Position numbers and translations under genes: made by a program. A DNA stretch of 64,000 bases from Actinoplanes utahensis (GTDB lineage: Bacteria; Actinomycetota; Actinomycetes; Mycobacteriales; Micromonosporaceae), in contig NZ_BOMZ01000090.1 of the NCBI RefSeq assembly GCF_016862455.1, forward strand, positions 110,912 through 174,911. The letters run 5' to 3'. The first letter of the stretch is position 1. Every line of letters starts with the position of its first letter. A model generated the notes under the pieces. It did not search any database. It was not told the DNA's origin and saw only the letters and a list, made by a program, of their open reading frames with translations. Below, piece after piece: positions 46,040 through 55,280 of this stretch.

Positions 46040-46756
46040 GTGACTGACCGCCGCGACATGATCCGCAACCTGATCGATGACCAGCCCCTCCCACCGGGTG
46101 GCGGAAGCGGGTTGCTGTACCGGGTCTGCACCGCCGCCACGCAGACGCTGGCGGCCTCGGGCTCCGGGATCAGCATGATGACCGGGGAAGGGGCGCGGGG
46201 ACTGTACGCCGCGTCCGACCCGCTGACCGAGCACATCGAGGAACTGCAGTTCGTCCTCGGCGAGGGACCCTGCTGGGAGGCGTTCTCGTTGCGGCGCCCG
46301 GTGCTGGTGCCCGACCTCGGGGAGGTGTCGCCGGCGCGCTGGCCGATGTACATCCCGGCCGTCCAGGACAGCGGGATTCGGGCGGTCTTCTCGTTCCCGC
46401 TGCAGATGGGCGCCATACGGCTCGGGGTGCTCGACGTGTTCCGGAAACGAACCGGTTCGCTGACCGGAGAGGAACTCGCTGATGCGATCACTCTCGCGGA
46501 GGTGACCATGGCGGCGTTGCTGGACCGGCACGAGGAGGCCTCGGCGAGCGGTTCCGGTGACGGTCTGGCCGACGCGGGGGAGCATCGTGCGGAGTTGTTC
46601 CAGGCCCAGGGGATGGTCATGGTGCAGTTGGGGGTGTCCATCGGGGAGGCGATGGCCCGGATGAGGGCGTATGCGTTCGTGCACGGCCGCCGTCTGGACG
46701 ATGTGGCCCGTGACGTGGTCGCTCGTCGGCTGCACTTCGACCGGGAGCGTCCATGA
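46040..46756 (+). CDS. GAF-ANTAR domain protein 1
   Basis: A 238-residue antiterminator-type regulator. The GAF domain (residues 15-160) contains TLAASGSGISMMTGEGARGL and LGEGPCWEAFSLRRPVLV. The C-terminal ANTAR domain, ELFQAQGMVMVQLGVSIGEA then MARMRAYAFVHGRRLDDVAR, binds RNA stem-loops to prevent termination in characterised members. The start is uncertain: GTG 46040 follows a GGGGGC stretch. A second GAF-ANTAR gene follows 37 bases later. Confidence 0.88.
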   Translation: MTDRRDMIRNLIDDQPLPPGGGSGLLYRVCTAATQTLAASGSGISMMTGEGARGLYAASDPLTEHIEELQFVLGEGPCWEAFSLRRPVLVPDLGEVSPARWPMYIPAVQDSGIRAVFSFPLQMGAIRLGVLDVFRKRTGSLTGEELADAITLAEVTMAALLDRHEEASASGSGDGLADAGEHRAELFQAQGMVMVQLGVSIGEAMARMRAYAFVHGRRLDDVARDVVARRLHFDRERP

Positions 46757-46793
46757 CCGCGCAGGTGACCGCCGGCCAGGCCGGGAGGCAGGC

Positions 46794-47525
46794 ATGATGA
46801 CCGTATCCGTACAGAAACTGGCGACGATCTTCGTCGAGATCGCCGACACGCTGGTCGACGAGTTCGACGTGCTCGACTACATGCACATGATCACCGAGCG
46901 GGTCGCCGACCTGACGGAGGCGCCGGCCGTCGGGATGCTGCTCGCCGACCAGCATGGCCGGCTGGAGTTCGTCGCCGGGTCGAACGAGAGCGTCACCCTG
47001 GTCGAACTGTTCGTGGTGCAGAACGAGGAAGGGCCATGCCTGGAATCGTTCCGTACCGGCGAGCCGGTGGTGAACGTGGACCTCGACCATGCCGGCGGCA
47101 GATGGCCACGCTTCGCTCCGCTCGCCGTCGCATCGGGTTTCCAGTCGGTGCATGCCTTCCCGCTGCGGTTGCGCCAGCAGGTGATCGGGACGTTGAACGT
47201 CTTCGGTGACGTCGCCGGCGAGAGGTTCGGACGTGACGACGTCATGATCATGCAAGCCCTGGCTGACGCCGCCACCATCGGGCTGCTGCAGGAACGTGCC
47301 GTCAGCCACGGCGAGGTCCTCACCGAGCAACTTCAGGGAGCTTTGAACAGCCGGATCATCATCGAGCAGGCCAAAGGCGCGGTCGCGCAGGCCCGCGGCA
47401 TCAGCGTCGACGACGCGTTCACGGTCATCCGTGCCTACGCCCGCAACCACAACCGCCGGCTGACCGAGGTCGCCCACGCCATCGTCATCGACCCGCAAAC
47501 CCTGCGACAATTCCTCTCCACATAG
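46794..47525 (+). CDS. GAF-ANTAR domain protein 2
   Basis: A 243-residue paralogue of the preceding protein. Its GAF region contains ADLTEAPAVGMLLADQHGRL and NEEGPCLESFRTGEPVVNVD, and its ANTAR region has SRIIIEQAKGAVAQARGISV then DDAFTVIRAYARNHNRRLTE. ATG 46794 (or ATG 46797) follows GGGAGG. Tandem GAF-ANTAR proteins in one transcript suggest heteromeric sensing. Confidence 0.9.
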   Translation: MMTVSVQKLATIFVEIADTLVDEFDVLDYMHMITERVADLTEAPAVGMLLADQHGRLEFVAGSNESVTLVELFVVQNEEGPCLESFRTGEPVVNVDLDHAGGRWPRFAPLAVASGFQSVHAFPLRLRQQVIGTLNVFGDVAGERFGRDDVMIMQALADAATIGLLQERAVSHGEVLTEQLQGALNSRIIIEQAKGAVAQARGISVDDAFTVIRAYARNHNRRLTEVAHAIVIDPQTLRQFLST

Positions 47526-47531
47526 CCGCCG

Positions 47532-48395
47532 CTACAGGCCGGGGGCGGTGCAGTCACCGGACCGAGGACGGACGACCGCCCAGACGACCTTACCGCCGCG
47601 GGCGGGCATCGACCCCCAGGCGTCGGCGCCGGCCTGGACGATCCCGAGCCTCGTACCCGGCCGTGTCAACACCTCTGTCCCGGACGAGGATTGAGCGGAT
47701 CGCAGGCTGGGACGGCTGGTAGTGCCGTCGTGTACCGAGAGGTGCAGATCGGCGCCCCGGTGCGACACGGTGACGCGGATGCGGGTGCCGGCGTGCTCGA
47801 CGGCGTTGACGACGAGTTCGGACATCACCAGCCTGGCTCGCATCAGCAGCGGCTCCGGCAGATTCCAGTCGGCACCTGCCCGGGTCACCAGGTCGCGGGC
47901 CAGGCCGGCGGAGGCCGAGTGTGGGGGCATGTCGGCTTGGCGTCGTGGCACCGGCGCCAGCCGGCGGGTGACGGCCGCGCGGGCTTCGGCCAACGTGGCG
48001 AACAGGAACACATGCGGCACCACGTCGGTGCGTCGGAGCCGGCGGTTCAACGCGGTGGCGGTGGGCAGGCACAACGCGAACTGCACGGCCGGCTGCACCG
48101 CGCTCACGGCACGCCGGGCGGCCAGCCACAGCGGCATGCTGGCGGCATCGGGGTCACCGAGGTCGTACAGGTCGGCGATGATGCCCGCCGGTGGTTCGGC
48201 CAGGCACTTTCCGATCGCTGCGGACACGTCGGCGCCGAGGCTCCGCGACCAGCGGCCGTGCACGCCGATCTCCACCAGGGTGGTGTCGGAGTCCGCGGTC
48301 ACTGAGACCAGTGGGCCGATGCGCGTCCCCGGCGTGGTGAAGAGGTATGGAGGAGGGGCGTGCGCACCGGAGGGATCACGATCGATGACGCTCAT
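47532..48395 (-). CDS. STAS-HATPase fusion protein
   Basis: A 287-residue protein with an N-terminal STAS-like domain (residues 30-130, TLVEIGVHGRWSRSLGADVS) and a C-terminal RsbW-like kinase (150-285). The kinase has SELVVNAVEHAGTRIRVTVS and a G2-like TRLGIVQAGADAWG. The STAS serine is not in a DSxGL context (DPDAASMPL), so phosphotransfer to it is doubtful. It is convergent with the GAF-ANTAR pair, only six bases away. Confidence 0.82.
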   Translation of the reverse strand: MSVIDRDPSGAHAPPPYLFTTPGTRIGPLVSVTADSDTTLVEIGVHGRWSRSLGADVSAAIGKCLAEPPAGIIADLYDLGDPDAASMPLWLAARRAVSAVQPAVQFALCLPTATALNRRLRRTDVVPHVFLFATLAEARAAVTRRLAPVPRRQADMPPHSASAGLARDLVTRAGADWNLPEPLLMRARLVMSELVVNAVEHAGTRIRVTVSHRGADLHLSVHDGTTSRPSLRSAQSSSGTEVLTRPGTRLGIVQAGADAWGSMPARGGKVVWAVVRPRSGDCTAPGL

Positions 48396-48658
48396 CGGAC
48401 GGCAGCGACCGCGATGAAGGCGCCGGTACCGGCGGTCCGGTCGTTCTGATGGTGGTGACGCTGGGGGAGCGACGGCACCAGGCGGGTGAGACGAAGGTTG
48501 ACGATCAAGGCAGCTCCCGGGAACGCACCGGCAATAGGGCGCACTGCCGGGGTCTGGGGCAGCTGACGGCACCGCATACAGCGTCACCGCTGCCATCGAT
48601 GATAAGGGTGGCGGTGCCCTTCCGCCCGATACGGCTCGGCGAGAAGAGAACCGCCAGG

Positions 48659-48900
48659 TCACTCGCCGGGCCGTTCCATGGGCAGCCGGGCGGTGATCGT
48701 TGTGCCGGGCGGGTCGTCGTCGGTGCTGGCGGTGATCGTTCCGCGGTGCTGTTCGACGATGACGCGGGCCAGGGAGAGTCCCAGCCCGGTACCGGGAACG
48801 GTATTGCTGATGGCCTTCTGGTGCGGAAGAAGCGCTGGAAGAGTCGTTCGCGTTCGGCCGCGGGAATGACCGGACCGGTGGCGGACAGGTGCAGCACCCC
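48659..48900 (-). pseudogene. Histidine kinase C-terminal remnant with frameshift
   Basis: The minus strand gives HLSATGPVIPAAERERLFQR and FFRT, then after a frame change at about 48815-48830 ISNTVPGTGLGLSLARVIVE followed by QHRGTITASTDDDPPGTTIT. These are the G1-to-G2 boxes of a HATPase_c domain. The upstream kinase is replaced by the recombinase remnant, so the end of this gene was cut by insertion or deletion. Confidence 0.65.
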
Positions 48901-49458
48901 CGTACGGTGGTGCTGCGCGAGGACACACTGGTCGGGCCGCTGGACGCGTGGCTCGCTCAAGCGTTCGGGCCGCTGCACCGCGATCACACGGTGGCGACGA
49001 TTCTCGAACAAGCGGCGATCGGTTTGCCCGTCTCCGCGCCGATGTCGGATCTGGGCGGGCCCAGCCTTGCGGAACTGGATGCGAAGCTCGCCCGGTATCG
49101 GGCGACGTTGGACGCCGGAGGAGATCCGGTGGTGGTCGCCGGCTGGATCGCCGAAGTCGAGACCGAGCGTCGCGCCGTCCAGTCCCTGGAACGGGCGCGG
49201 GCGCAGAAGTCGGACACCGACCGGACCTACCGGATGACCAGCGACGAGCTGAACGCGATGATCGACGAGGTGGGCGGTGTGGTCACCGCTCTACGAGAGG
49301 CCAACCCCGACGACAAACTGGACGTCTATCGGGATTCAGGGCTGCGGCTGACATTTCAGCCTGAAAGCCGAACGGTGCGGGCAGATGTAGATCTTGCCCA
49401 GCACCGTTGGCATTCGGTTTGTGTCCGAGGCCCGACACTGGCAACACGCACACTGTAA
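48889..49458 (+). pseudogene. Serine recombinase C-terminal remnant (island border)
   Basis: A 189-residue frame without a plausible own start context. It matches the C-terminal part of large actinobacterial serine recombinases: REDTLVGPLDAWLAQAFGP, LAELDAKLARYRATLDAGGD, VVAGWIAEVETERRA, then LRLTFQPESRTVRADVDL and SVCVRG near the end. The catalytic and zinc-ribbon parts are absent. It is the last high-GC feature before the low-GC island, which suggests that this integrase type brought the island in. Confidence 0.65.
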
Positions 49459-49720
49459 TCGCCGCCGCAACGCTGTCATGCCCGTCGTAATCCTGGATTG
49501 GGGCGTGACCTTCGATCCAAGATCGAATTGAGATATAGGTCGACACGCCACGCCTGGAGCGCGTGGTGTTGACGCCATGTCGTCCTGTCATGGCTTTGAG
49601 TAGAGCGTCGCGTAGGTCCTGCTCCCGCGCACGCGGCACCGGCTTGCCGAGTTTTCATCAACTCGTCGACAGCCTGCTGCGGGAGCACTACCCCACGACC
49701 TGGTCGAGTACCGCTACTAC
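49459..49720. other. Left border region of the low-GC island
   Basis: No gene that I can support. The sequence changes here from high-GC to visibly lower GC. It contains the inverted match GATCCAAGATCG-like and an 8-base palindrome around 49548-49565 (CCACGCC...GGCGTGG-like pattern imperfect). An attachment site could be here but I could not identify one. Confidence 0.35.
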
Positions 49721-52700
49721 CTACGGACGTTCTTCCCCGCGACGGAAATACTCTGCCGAAGCATCTTGCCTCCTTGCATCCTCGCTGTACTGGTCCGCGA
49801 GTGCCCGCAGCACCGCTCCGGTCCTCGGCCATTCGTCTGCCAACATATCCGCATAACGTCGGTATTTTTCTACCAGGTCTCGTTCTTGTTGTCCTCCATC
49901 GCCCAACCCACGCGATGTGACGCCACGCGAGTTGACGACAGACATAAAAAAGCCAGCCTCTAGAGCCTCGCTGCGCTCCTCTTCGATCAAGTCACGAACG
50001 ACCAGACGTGGCCAACTGTCGTCAGGGTCCGCTGGCGCCTTGGCAAGAACGGACCCGATAAATTGTAAACCCACGGTCGATCGATCCGAAGTCTTCAGTC
50101 CACGTTTCGCCTGTTCAATCCAATTTCGAAGCTGCTGCGCATCGAGTTGACCCGAAGCCTGATAACCCGGCGGAACTGACCACTCCCTCAAAAGCCTGTA
50201 GGCGTTCGTCGCTTGGTACTGCTCTAGCTCCGAGAAGGGCGAAGGATCCTCCACGATCTCTTGAGATTCGGGTCGAAACGCCAACTTCACAATTTGCACA
50301 AAGAAATTCGGATCGCGAGCTAAAACTGCTCCAAGCATTCTTGGCTCAGCGTCGAATCCCAGGGCGGGCAAGTAGTGCCACTCAAGTCGTCCAATACGCT
50401 CCCAGCCCAAGGCATCTTCGTGTTCGTAGAATAGATCGAAAAGCTGCTGGAAGTCGTGCTGACGCAAAGTTCTGAAATCAATATCCTCCTGCACTAAAAG
50501 CGCCTCAAGCGCATCGGCGGCAAGCCCGAGAAGCCGAATCGTCTGTTGCCCTCCTCGCTTAACATACAAATTTATCAGCGCTATCCCAGCGTTAGCGCGC
50601 CCTACGCCAATGAGACGCTCTGCAGCGATATCCACGCTAGCAAAGTCGCCACCTAGACCGTACGGTTGGAAATTCTGCCAGAAGGCGTGCGAAGCTTCCG
50701 CTCCCAGTTCGTCCGCTCGCTCCCAGGCTAGAGGAAAATCCCGGGACTCCAGGAGAGCGATCCCGCGCTGTGAGTCCGTCAACGTACTGCGCGATAGCAC
50801 GTCCTCGAGCCAAGGCCATCCACTGGCGTGGAACCTACGCCAGACAAAGCTGGCGGCCAGCTCTCTGTCAACGCGGTCGGTCGATCCAACCAGCGGCAAT
50901 AGAATGTCGACGCAGTAATCCTCTGCAGCGTCCGCTAAGGCGGTCCCAACCCATGCAACCTGCTCCGCCTGGACGGCCAGCTCCCGCACCGCCACGAATC
51001 CTTCGCTTTCGTAAATCTGCTGAACGGCGTTCCGGCGCCGCTCCGCGAGAGTAATAAAGTAGGCGTTGTGGTCATTGCGAATAGAGTACTCCGTCAGCTC
51101 TGGCGTATAGTCTTGGAAAAGCCAGAGGAAATGGAGTTCGGATGGCGGAGGCTCCAGAGGAGCCATGACTTCCTCAATTTTCGCAACCTCATCGGCAGGA
51201 AGCGCCCAGGAAGAATCAGCGTATTCGCGGTGCTTCGCCACGACTTCCCTGAGCGAATCCCACAGCTTTGCTCTATCCGTCTCCGAAAATGCACCTTCGG
51301 CCGCAAGGTGCGTAAGCTGATCCAGTTGCCGTGCTCTTTCCGCCGGCGCAATATCCGATATCCTGACGATCAACTCACCCCAGCGAGCGGCGTCGCCACC
51401 TGCGTCCTGCGTTAGCCGCTCGACAACATTCTCAATTACGGTGGCCAGCTCGCCATACGTAACTGTAGCGCTGGAGGGCTTCCAACTACGGTACGCTGGC
51501 TCGTGTATGGGGAAGTGAATACTATGCGTCCTTGGCAACATGTTGATCATTAGGCGCCACGCAACCGACGGATGCCGGCGTCTCATCGCGTCCAGAACGG
51601 CGAGACGTCGTACCGCATCGACAGAGTTGTCTGGATGCCATGGGCTGAAGATGGCCGCTAGCGTGGCCGCTGGCCGGTTACTTAGGCGTCCGCCAGGGTC
51701 AATTTCGGCCAGCCTGGCGATAATTTCTACCGCCTGTCCGAAGTGCGGCGCGGACCACACGATGTTTTCCAATGACCACAACAGGTGTGTGTGATGACTT
51801 CCTGCGCCTAGGAGGCCATCTTCTTCCGGTGACTCAAAAAGAGAGGCCAAGAGTGGCGGCTCCCCTTCAAGGCCTTTGGCAGTACCTGCAAGGAAGGCGT
51901 CTGGGGCGGCCTCGGCTAACAACGGAAGGATAGGGGCGGCTGACCTCCACGTATTTCCGGTAAGGTCGTCGTTGGCTGTTCGTAGGAGTTTAGATATTAC
52001 CGCAGAAGCCCAGCTCGCCCCAGTCCGCCCTGATCCAGCGTCGATGGTTTCACCGGATGCACCCAACAAAGCTAACGATGACGCTAGCCCATTACGAAGG
52101 TGAGCGGAGTACTTGGGCCCCACTCCCTCTAGGCCAGCACGAAACCTCTCTCGGCCGGCGGGGTACTCCAACCGACGGTCCACCTCGCCTAGCACTGAGA
52201 GCATGTGAAACTCAAGCCGGTCGAAGTCGTCCGGCTGGATCCTAGGACCCATCTGACTCCAAGCATCGTACGGACTAATCAGTGCGCGGATTCTGTCGAT
52301 CCGGCCCATCATGGGGTCTGCGACGGTAGACAGCTCGTCGGCGCGCTCACGAGCCTCGTCATGGCTCATTCCGGCAAGAGCAGCCACCACACTTTGGTCA
52401 TGATCATTTCCGTCATGCCATCGGCCGGCAAGGAGGAATCCGCGTCGGCTTCTATCGACGGGTGGCCGCGCCCATGGCGGTTGATGCAATTCCGGCTTAT
52501 TAGCAATCTCTCGGCGCATAGCGAGCAGGCTTCGCCGAGCAACCCGGCCTAGCCGCGCGGCTCTATGTTGCTCTAGCCCCGCGTCTTTTAGGACTTCGAG
52601 AGCGGCGTCGGGGTCAATCGGGGGAAGCGCAATGTCGGCGTTAACAGTATCGATTAAAGGCGTCAGAATGTGATGCCGTTTCGCTGTTTCAGCCTCACGC

Positions 52701-53581
52701 CGTGTCTCAGCGGTGACTGGAATAATTATGAGTGAATTCGGCCGGGACATGAGTGCCCGCAAAGTGTTAAGGTCATCAACGAATGCTGCTCTGGCAAGCA
52801 GTTGATCGTCGCCCTCTTTTGCAGCATTGAGCAGCGCGGCGGCGATGAAGGCTTGGGCCTCATCGAGGCTGTCTGCCTTGATGGTTGTTACTTGCGGCAT
52901 TCCGGCGAGACGCTCGATCAAAGAAGTAGTCAGTAGAGCACGCGAGGGCTGGTTCGAATTCGGACCGCCAATAATCAAATGCGGTGATATCGGCGGTGTC
53001 GTGGCCTGCGCCCAAGTCTCCCACCACAAATCTACGGGGCGGAGGCCGTATGGGTTAGAGCCCAGATGCTGTGCAAGCCATGCCTGTGTGACAGGTGCAA
53101 CCTCAAGCCATGTTTCGAGGTCGTCGACTCCAAGCGCGATTACCTTTTTCCATACTCCCTCGGCAGTGCGACGATTCGCCCAAGTCTGGCGGTCTTTCCA
53201 CGGTCTCACGATGAGGGCCACGTAAGTGCAGTCCGACCGCGGGGAGCCATCTGGCGTGGCATTTCTCTTGTCGTAATCTTTATCCGCCTTTGTTCCAGGC
53301 GATTTTTCAACGCTGAGTTCCCATACTGAGAGCCCTCGGGGAATATAGGCGGAGGGCTCAGTGGCGATTAGGTTCCCGTCCCAACCGCCCAGTTGCACAC
53401 CTTCCCCCGCAGGAAAACCCAGCCGCAACACGTCACGGCCAGTTTCCAGTATAAGGCGTCGAATCAGCCTCGGAAGATCACTTCGTGCCGCGACAGTGTC
53501 CGCCCACTGAAGCAGTTCACGTCGGTCGACTAGAGCAGGGCTAACCATGAAATCGAGCCTATACGAAGAAGACCGAGCCAT
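49721..53581 (-). CDS. Large putative defence effector: nuclease-like N-terminus, NTPase-like centre, helical repeats
   Basis: A 1286-residue cytoplasmic protein. Residues 20-170 resemble a PD-(D/E)XK-type domain: LPRLIRRLILETG, GGWDG (Asp68), SVWELSVEK (Glu88, Lys93), KADKDYDKR and VGVDDLETWLE-like strand (ALGVDDLETWLEVAP). Residues 185-330 resemble a degenerate STAND/AAA-type NTPase fold without a canonical Walker A (LIIGGPNSNQPSRALL). The rest is alpha-helical repeat. Homologues of this layout are, to my knowledge, annotated as hypothetical proteins in defence islands. Start ATG 53581, or ATG 53548 (MVSPALVDRREL). It is last on the minus-strand cassette; 746 bases separate it from the PLD gene. 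Confidence 0.7.
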   Translation of the reverse strand: MARSSSYRLDFMVSPALVDRRELLQWADTVAARSDLPRLIRRLILETGRDVLRLGFPAGEGVQLGGWDGNLIATEPSAYIPRGLSVWELSVEKSPGTKADKDYDKRNATPDGSPRSDCTYVALIVRPWKDRQTWANRRTAEGVWKKVIALGVDDLETWLEVAPVTQAWLAQHLGSNPYGLRPVDLWWETWAQATTPPISPHLIIGGPNSNQPSRALLTTSLIERLAGMPQVTTIKADSLDEAQAFIAAALLNAAKEGDDQLLARAAFVDDLNTLRALMSRPNSLIIIPVTAETRREAETAKRHHILTPLIDTVNADIALPPIDPDAALEVLKDAGLEQHRAARLGRVARRSLLAMRREIANKPELHQPPWARPPVDRSRRGFLLAGRWHDGNDHDQSVVAALAGMSHDEARERADELSTVADPMMGRIDRIRALISPYDAWSQMGPRIQPDDFDRLEFHMLSVLGEVDRRLEYPAGRERFRAGLEGVGPKYSAHLRNGLASSLALLGASGETIDAGSGRTGASWASAVISKLLRTANDDLTGNTWRSAAPILPLLAEAAPDAFLAGTAKGLEGEPPLLASLFESPEEDGLLGAGSHHTHLLWSLENIVWSAPHFGQAVEIIARLAEIDPGGRLSNRPAATLAAIFSPWHPDNSVDAVRRLAVLDAMRRRHPSVAWRLMINMLPRTHSIHFPIHEPAYRSWKPSSATVTYGELATVIENVVERLTQDAGGDAARWGELIVRISDIAPAERARQLDQLTHLAAEGAFSETDRAKLWDSLREVVAKHREYADSSWALPADEVAKIEEVMAPLEPPPSELHFLWLFQDYTPELTEYSIRNDHNAYFITLAERRRNAVQQIYESEGFVAVRELAVQAEQVAWVGTALADAAEDYCVDILLPLVGSTDRVDRELAASFVWRRFHASGWPWLEDVLSRSTLTDSQRGIALLESRDFPLAWERADELGAEASHAFWQNFQPYGLGGDFASVDIAAERLIGVGRANAGIALINLYVKRGGQQTIRLLGLAADALEALLVQEDIDFRTLRQHDFQQLFDLFYEHEDALGWERIGRLEWHYLPALGFDAEPRMLGAVLARDPNFFVQIVKLAFRPESQEIVEDPSPFSELEQYQATNAYRLLREWSVPPGYQASGQLDAQQLRNWIEQAKRGLKTSDRSTVGLQFIGSVLAKAPADPDDSWPRLVVRDLIEEERSEALEAGFFMSVVNSRGVTSRGLGDGGQQERDLVEKYRRYADMLADEWPRTGAVLRALADQYSEDARRQDASAEYFRRGEERP

Positions 53582-53958
53582 GCTAGCGCTGCAGCAGCTC
53601 TGCTCAAAAATCAGGTACTAGATCATTTGCGTCTTCAAGTCGCGCGACTATGCCAGATTCTCCGAAAGTAACCACACTAGACTGAGCGGGCTGATCGGCA
53701 ATCCGAACGTACTGTCCTCGTCGGTGGTTGGTATGGTTGTTCGCGACAAATCAGAAGAACGCTCTGATCTCTTCATTGCCGCCTTGCAAGGGAAGTCAGA
53801 GGGTTGAGCAAATCTCGGCTCGAGGCCTTCGCCGGACGAACCAATTTCAAAATACTAATTTCGAGAATGCGACCCGGATCCGATAACAGCCGTGCTAGTT
53901 ACCGCTGCCGTCACGGCACACCAGCGCCCAGCCGGTCACCGAGGATGCGCCGCGTTGG
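53582..53958. other. Intergenic region upstream of the large effector gene
   Basis: About 380 AT-richer bases with no gene. It should contain a promoter for the large minus-strand gene, as its distance from the PLD gene makes one shared transcript uncertain. Confidence 0.35.
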
Positions 53959-54222
53959 GTGTACCGGTCCGAAGCGCGCCTCGTGGAGGATCTGATCGCA
54001 GCGAACCCGGACCTGGTCGATCTGGCAGATGCCGGCGAGGTGGCGGCGTATTTACAGGCACGGGACATGGTGGTCGTCTGCGGCCCCGGCATTCAAATGA
54101 TCGAGGAGGCCACTGGTGGTGAGCCGACGGATCCTTCCCCCGCCGAAGCGGTGCAGGCGGACGGCATCCCGGCCGAGAATGCGGTGCCGACCGAGTCGCC
54201 GGTGAGGGAGGGGAAGATATAA
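53959..54222 (+). CDS. Small acidic protein of unknown function, or remnant
   Basis: An 87-residue frame from GTG 53959 on the plus strand, opposite to the cassette. RLVEDLIAANPDLVDLADAG then EVAAYLQARDMVVVCGPGIQ looks like a folded domain; an acidic Pro-rich tail follows. GC content and codon use match the host, not the island. No good ribosome-binding site was seen. It could be the end of an older gene into which the island inserted. Confidence 0.4.
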   Translation: MYRSEARLVEDLIAANPDLVDLADAGEVAAYLQARDMVVVCGPGIQMIEEATGGEPTDPSPAEAVQADGIPAENAVPTESPVREGKI

Positions 54223-54327
54223 GGCGCCGCGCCGATGGTGCCAGCCGAGGACCGGTCTACATGGCGATTCGCCTATCGGGCCTGGCTTGCAAGCTGTGAC
54301 ACCTTGCCACCCTCACTGCAAGATAAG

Positions 54328-55026
54328 TCAAGTACCTATACGGAAATCCGGCTCGATCCACGGCTGGAACCAATCCAATGACTCCGATATTGATGCTATT
54401 TGCCCCCACTCGGCGAGGTACGCTTCCACGATCGAACGATCTCGAATCACGACAGCGTTCTCAAGTGATCTGCGACCATTGTTCGTGAAATTGAAGGATC
54501 CGGTCCATACGCAACATGCGTCGCCGTATTGGTTGGAGCTACCTGCCGGAAGCATCCGTCGGTGGCTCGAACTACCGTTTCCAAGTACGACGAATTTATT
54601 ATGTGCCCGAGGATGCGCAGGGTTCTTCTCTGTATTGAGATTACCCACGCAACGGATCGGCTCCAGGTCCGGATAGCTAGCTAAACTGAGTTTACCCACA
54701 TGCGGCCAGTCCAGCCTGTAGCTTGTGGGAAGTTTGCCATAAGCGGCTCGTAGCTGCCTCCAGGAGGTCGCGTCCGGCCGAAGAAAATCTTCCTTCTGAA
54801 CTATGATCGATACTCGATCCAGGCGTGATAAAGCCTCCAATATGGGAAGGCTGGTGAGCCACGCGACGTTCCCTGCTGCCCACCCGTGTTCGCCTATTAG
54901 AGTTACAATTTTGCTTTCAAGATTGCGGAAATGAACATCGACAATCGGAGTCATTGTCGAGTAATCTGCGAAGGCGCGTGGAGCATTGTACCCGTCGCCG
55001 CGGATAAATTCCTCGTTGAGATTCAA
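54328..55026 (-). CDS. PLD-fold nuclease-like protein
   Basis: A 232-residue protein of the phospholipase D superfamily, one-domain type. HxK occurs at AHNKFVVL (His142, Lys144), and GSFNFTNNGRRSLENAVVI (176-193) is the usual C-terminal GSxN/E motif. The Asp expected four residues after the Lys is replaced by Gly. Members with one motif form dimers and act as nucleases (Nuc, BfiI). I chose TTG 55026, which has AGGAGG upstream, because no ATG or GTG fits. It belongs to the same minus-strand cassette. Confidence 0.72.
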   Translation of the reverse strand: MNLNEEFIRGDGYNAPRAFADYSTMTPIVDVHFRNLESKIVTLIGEHGWAAGNVAWLTSLPILEALSRLDRVSIIVQKEDFLRPDATSWRQLRAAYGKLPTSYRLDWPHVGKLSLASYPDLEPIRCVGNLNTEKNPAHPRAHNKFVVLGNGSSSHRRMLPAGSSNQYGDACCVWTGSFNFTNNGRRSLENAVVIRDRSIVEAYLAEWGQIASISESLDWFQPWIEPDFRIGT

Positions 55027-55280
55027 AGATCCTCCTGCCGGTCGGTTTCGTTGCGACCTTCTTAACCTTATCCAGGGTGGGTCCGTCTGTGAGGAGTGCT
55101 GCCAACGCGGGGGTCCTGCGGCGTATCCGGCGGCCACCTGGTGCCGGACACCGCGACAAGCTCAAGGCATGGCAAGGCCGGCCGAGAAAGCCAGATCACC
55201 GCATTAGGAAGGTGGCACAGGCGCCTCCCAGGTGGAGAAGTCGGCGAAATCCACGCAGGCCAGTGCAGAAAGCCCATACT
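55027..55280. other. Spacer between HerA-like and PLD-like genes
   Basis: This 254-base gap is GC-richer than the genes on both sides. Minus-strand frames are open for 60 to 80 codons but none has a start context that I can support. It may be a decayed small gene, or the promoter of the PLD gene. Confidence 0.35.

Noticed and set aside
53959..54222. Antitoxin gene for the defence cassette
   Set aside because: It is on the opposite strand, has host-like codon use, and shows no antitoxin motif. I kept it only as a small unknown protein.
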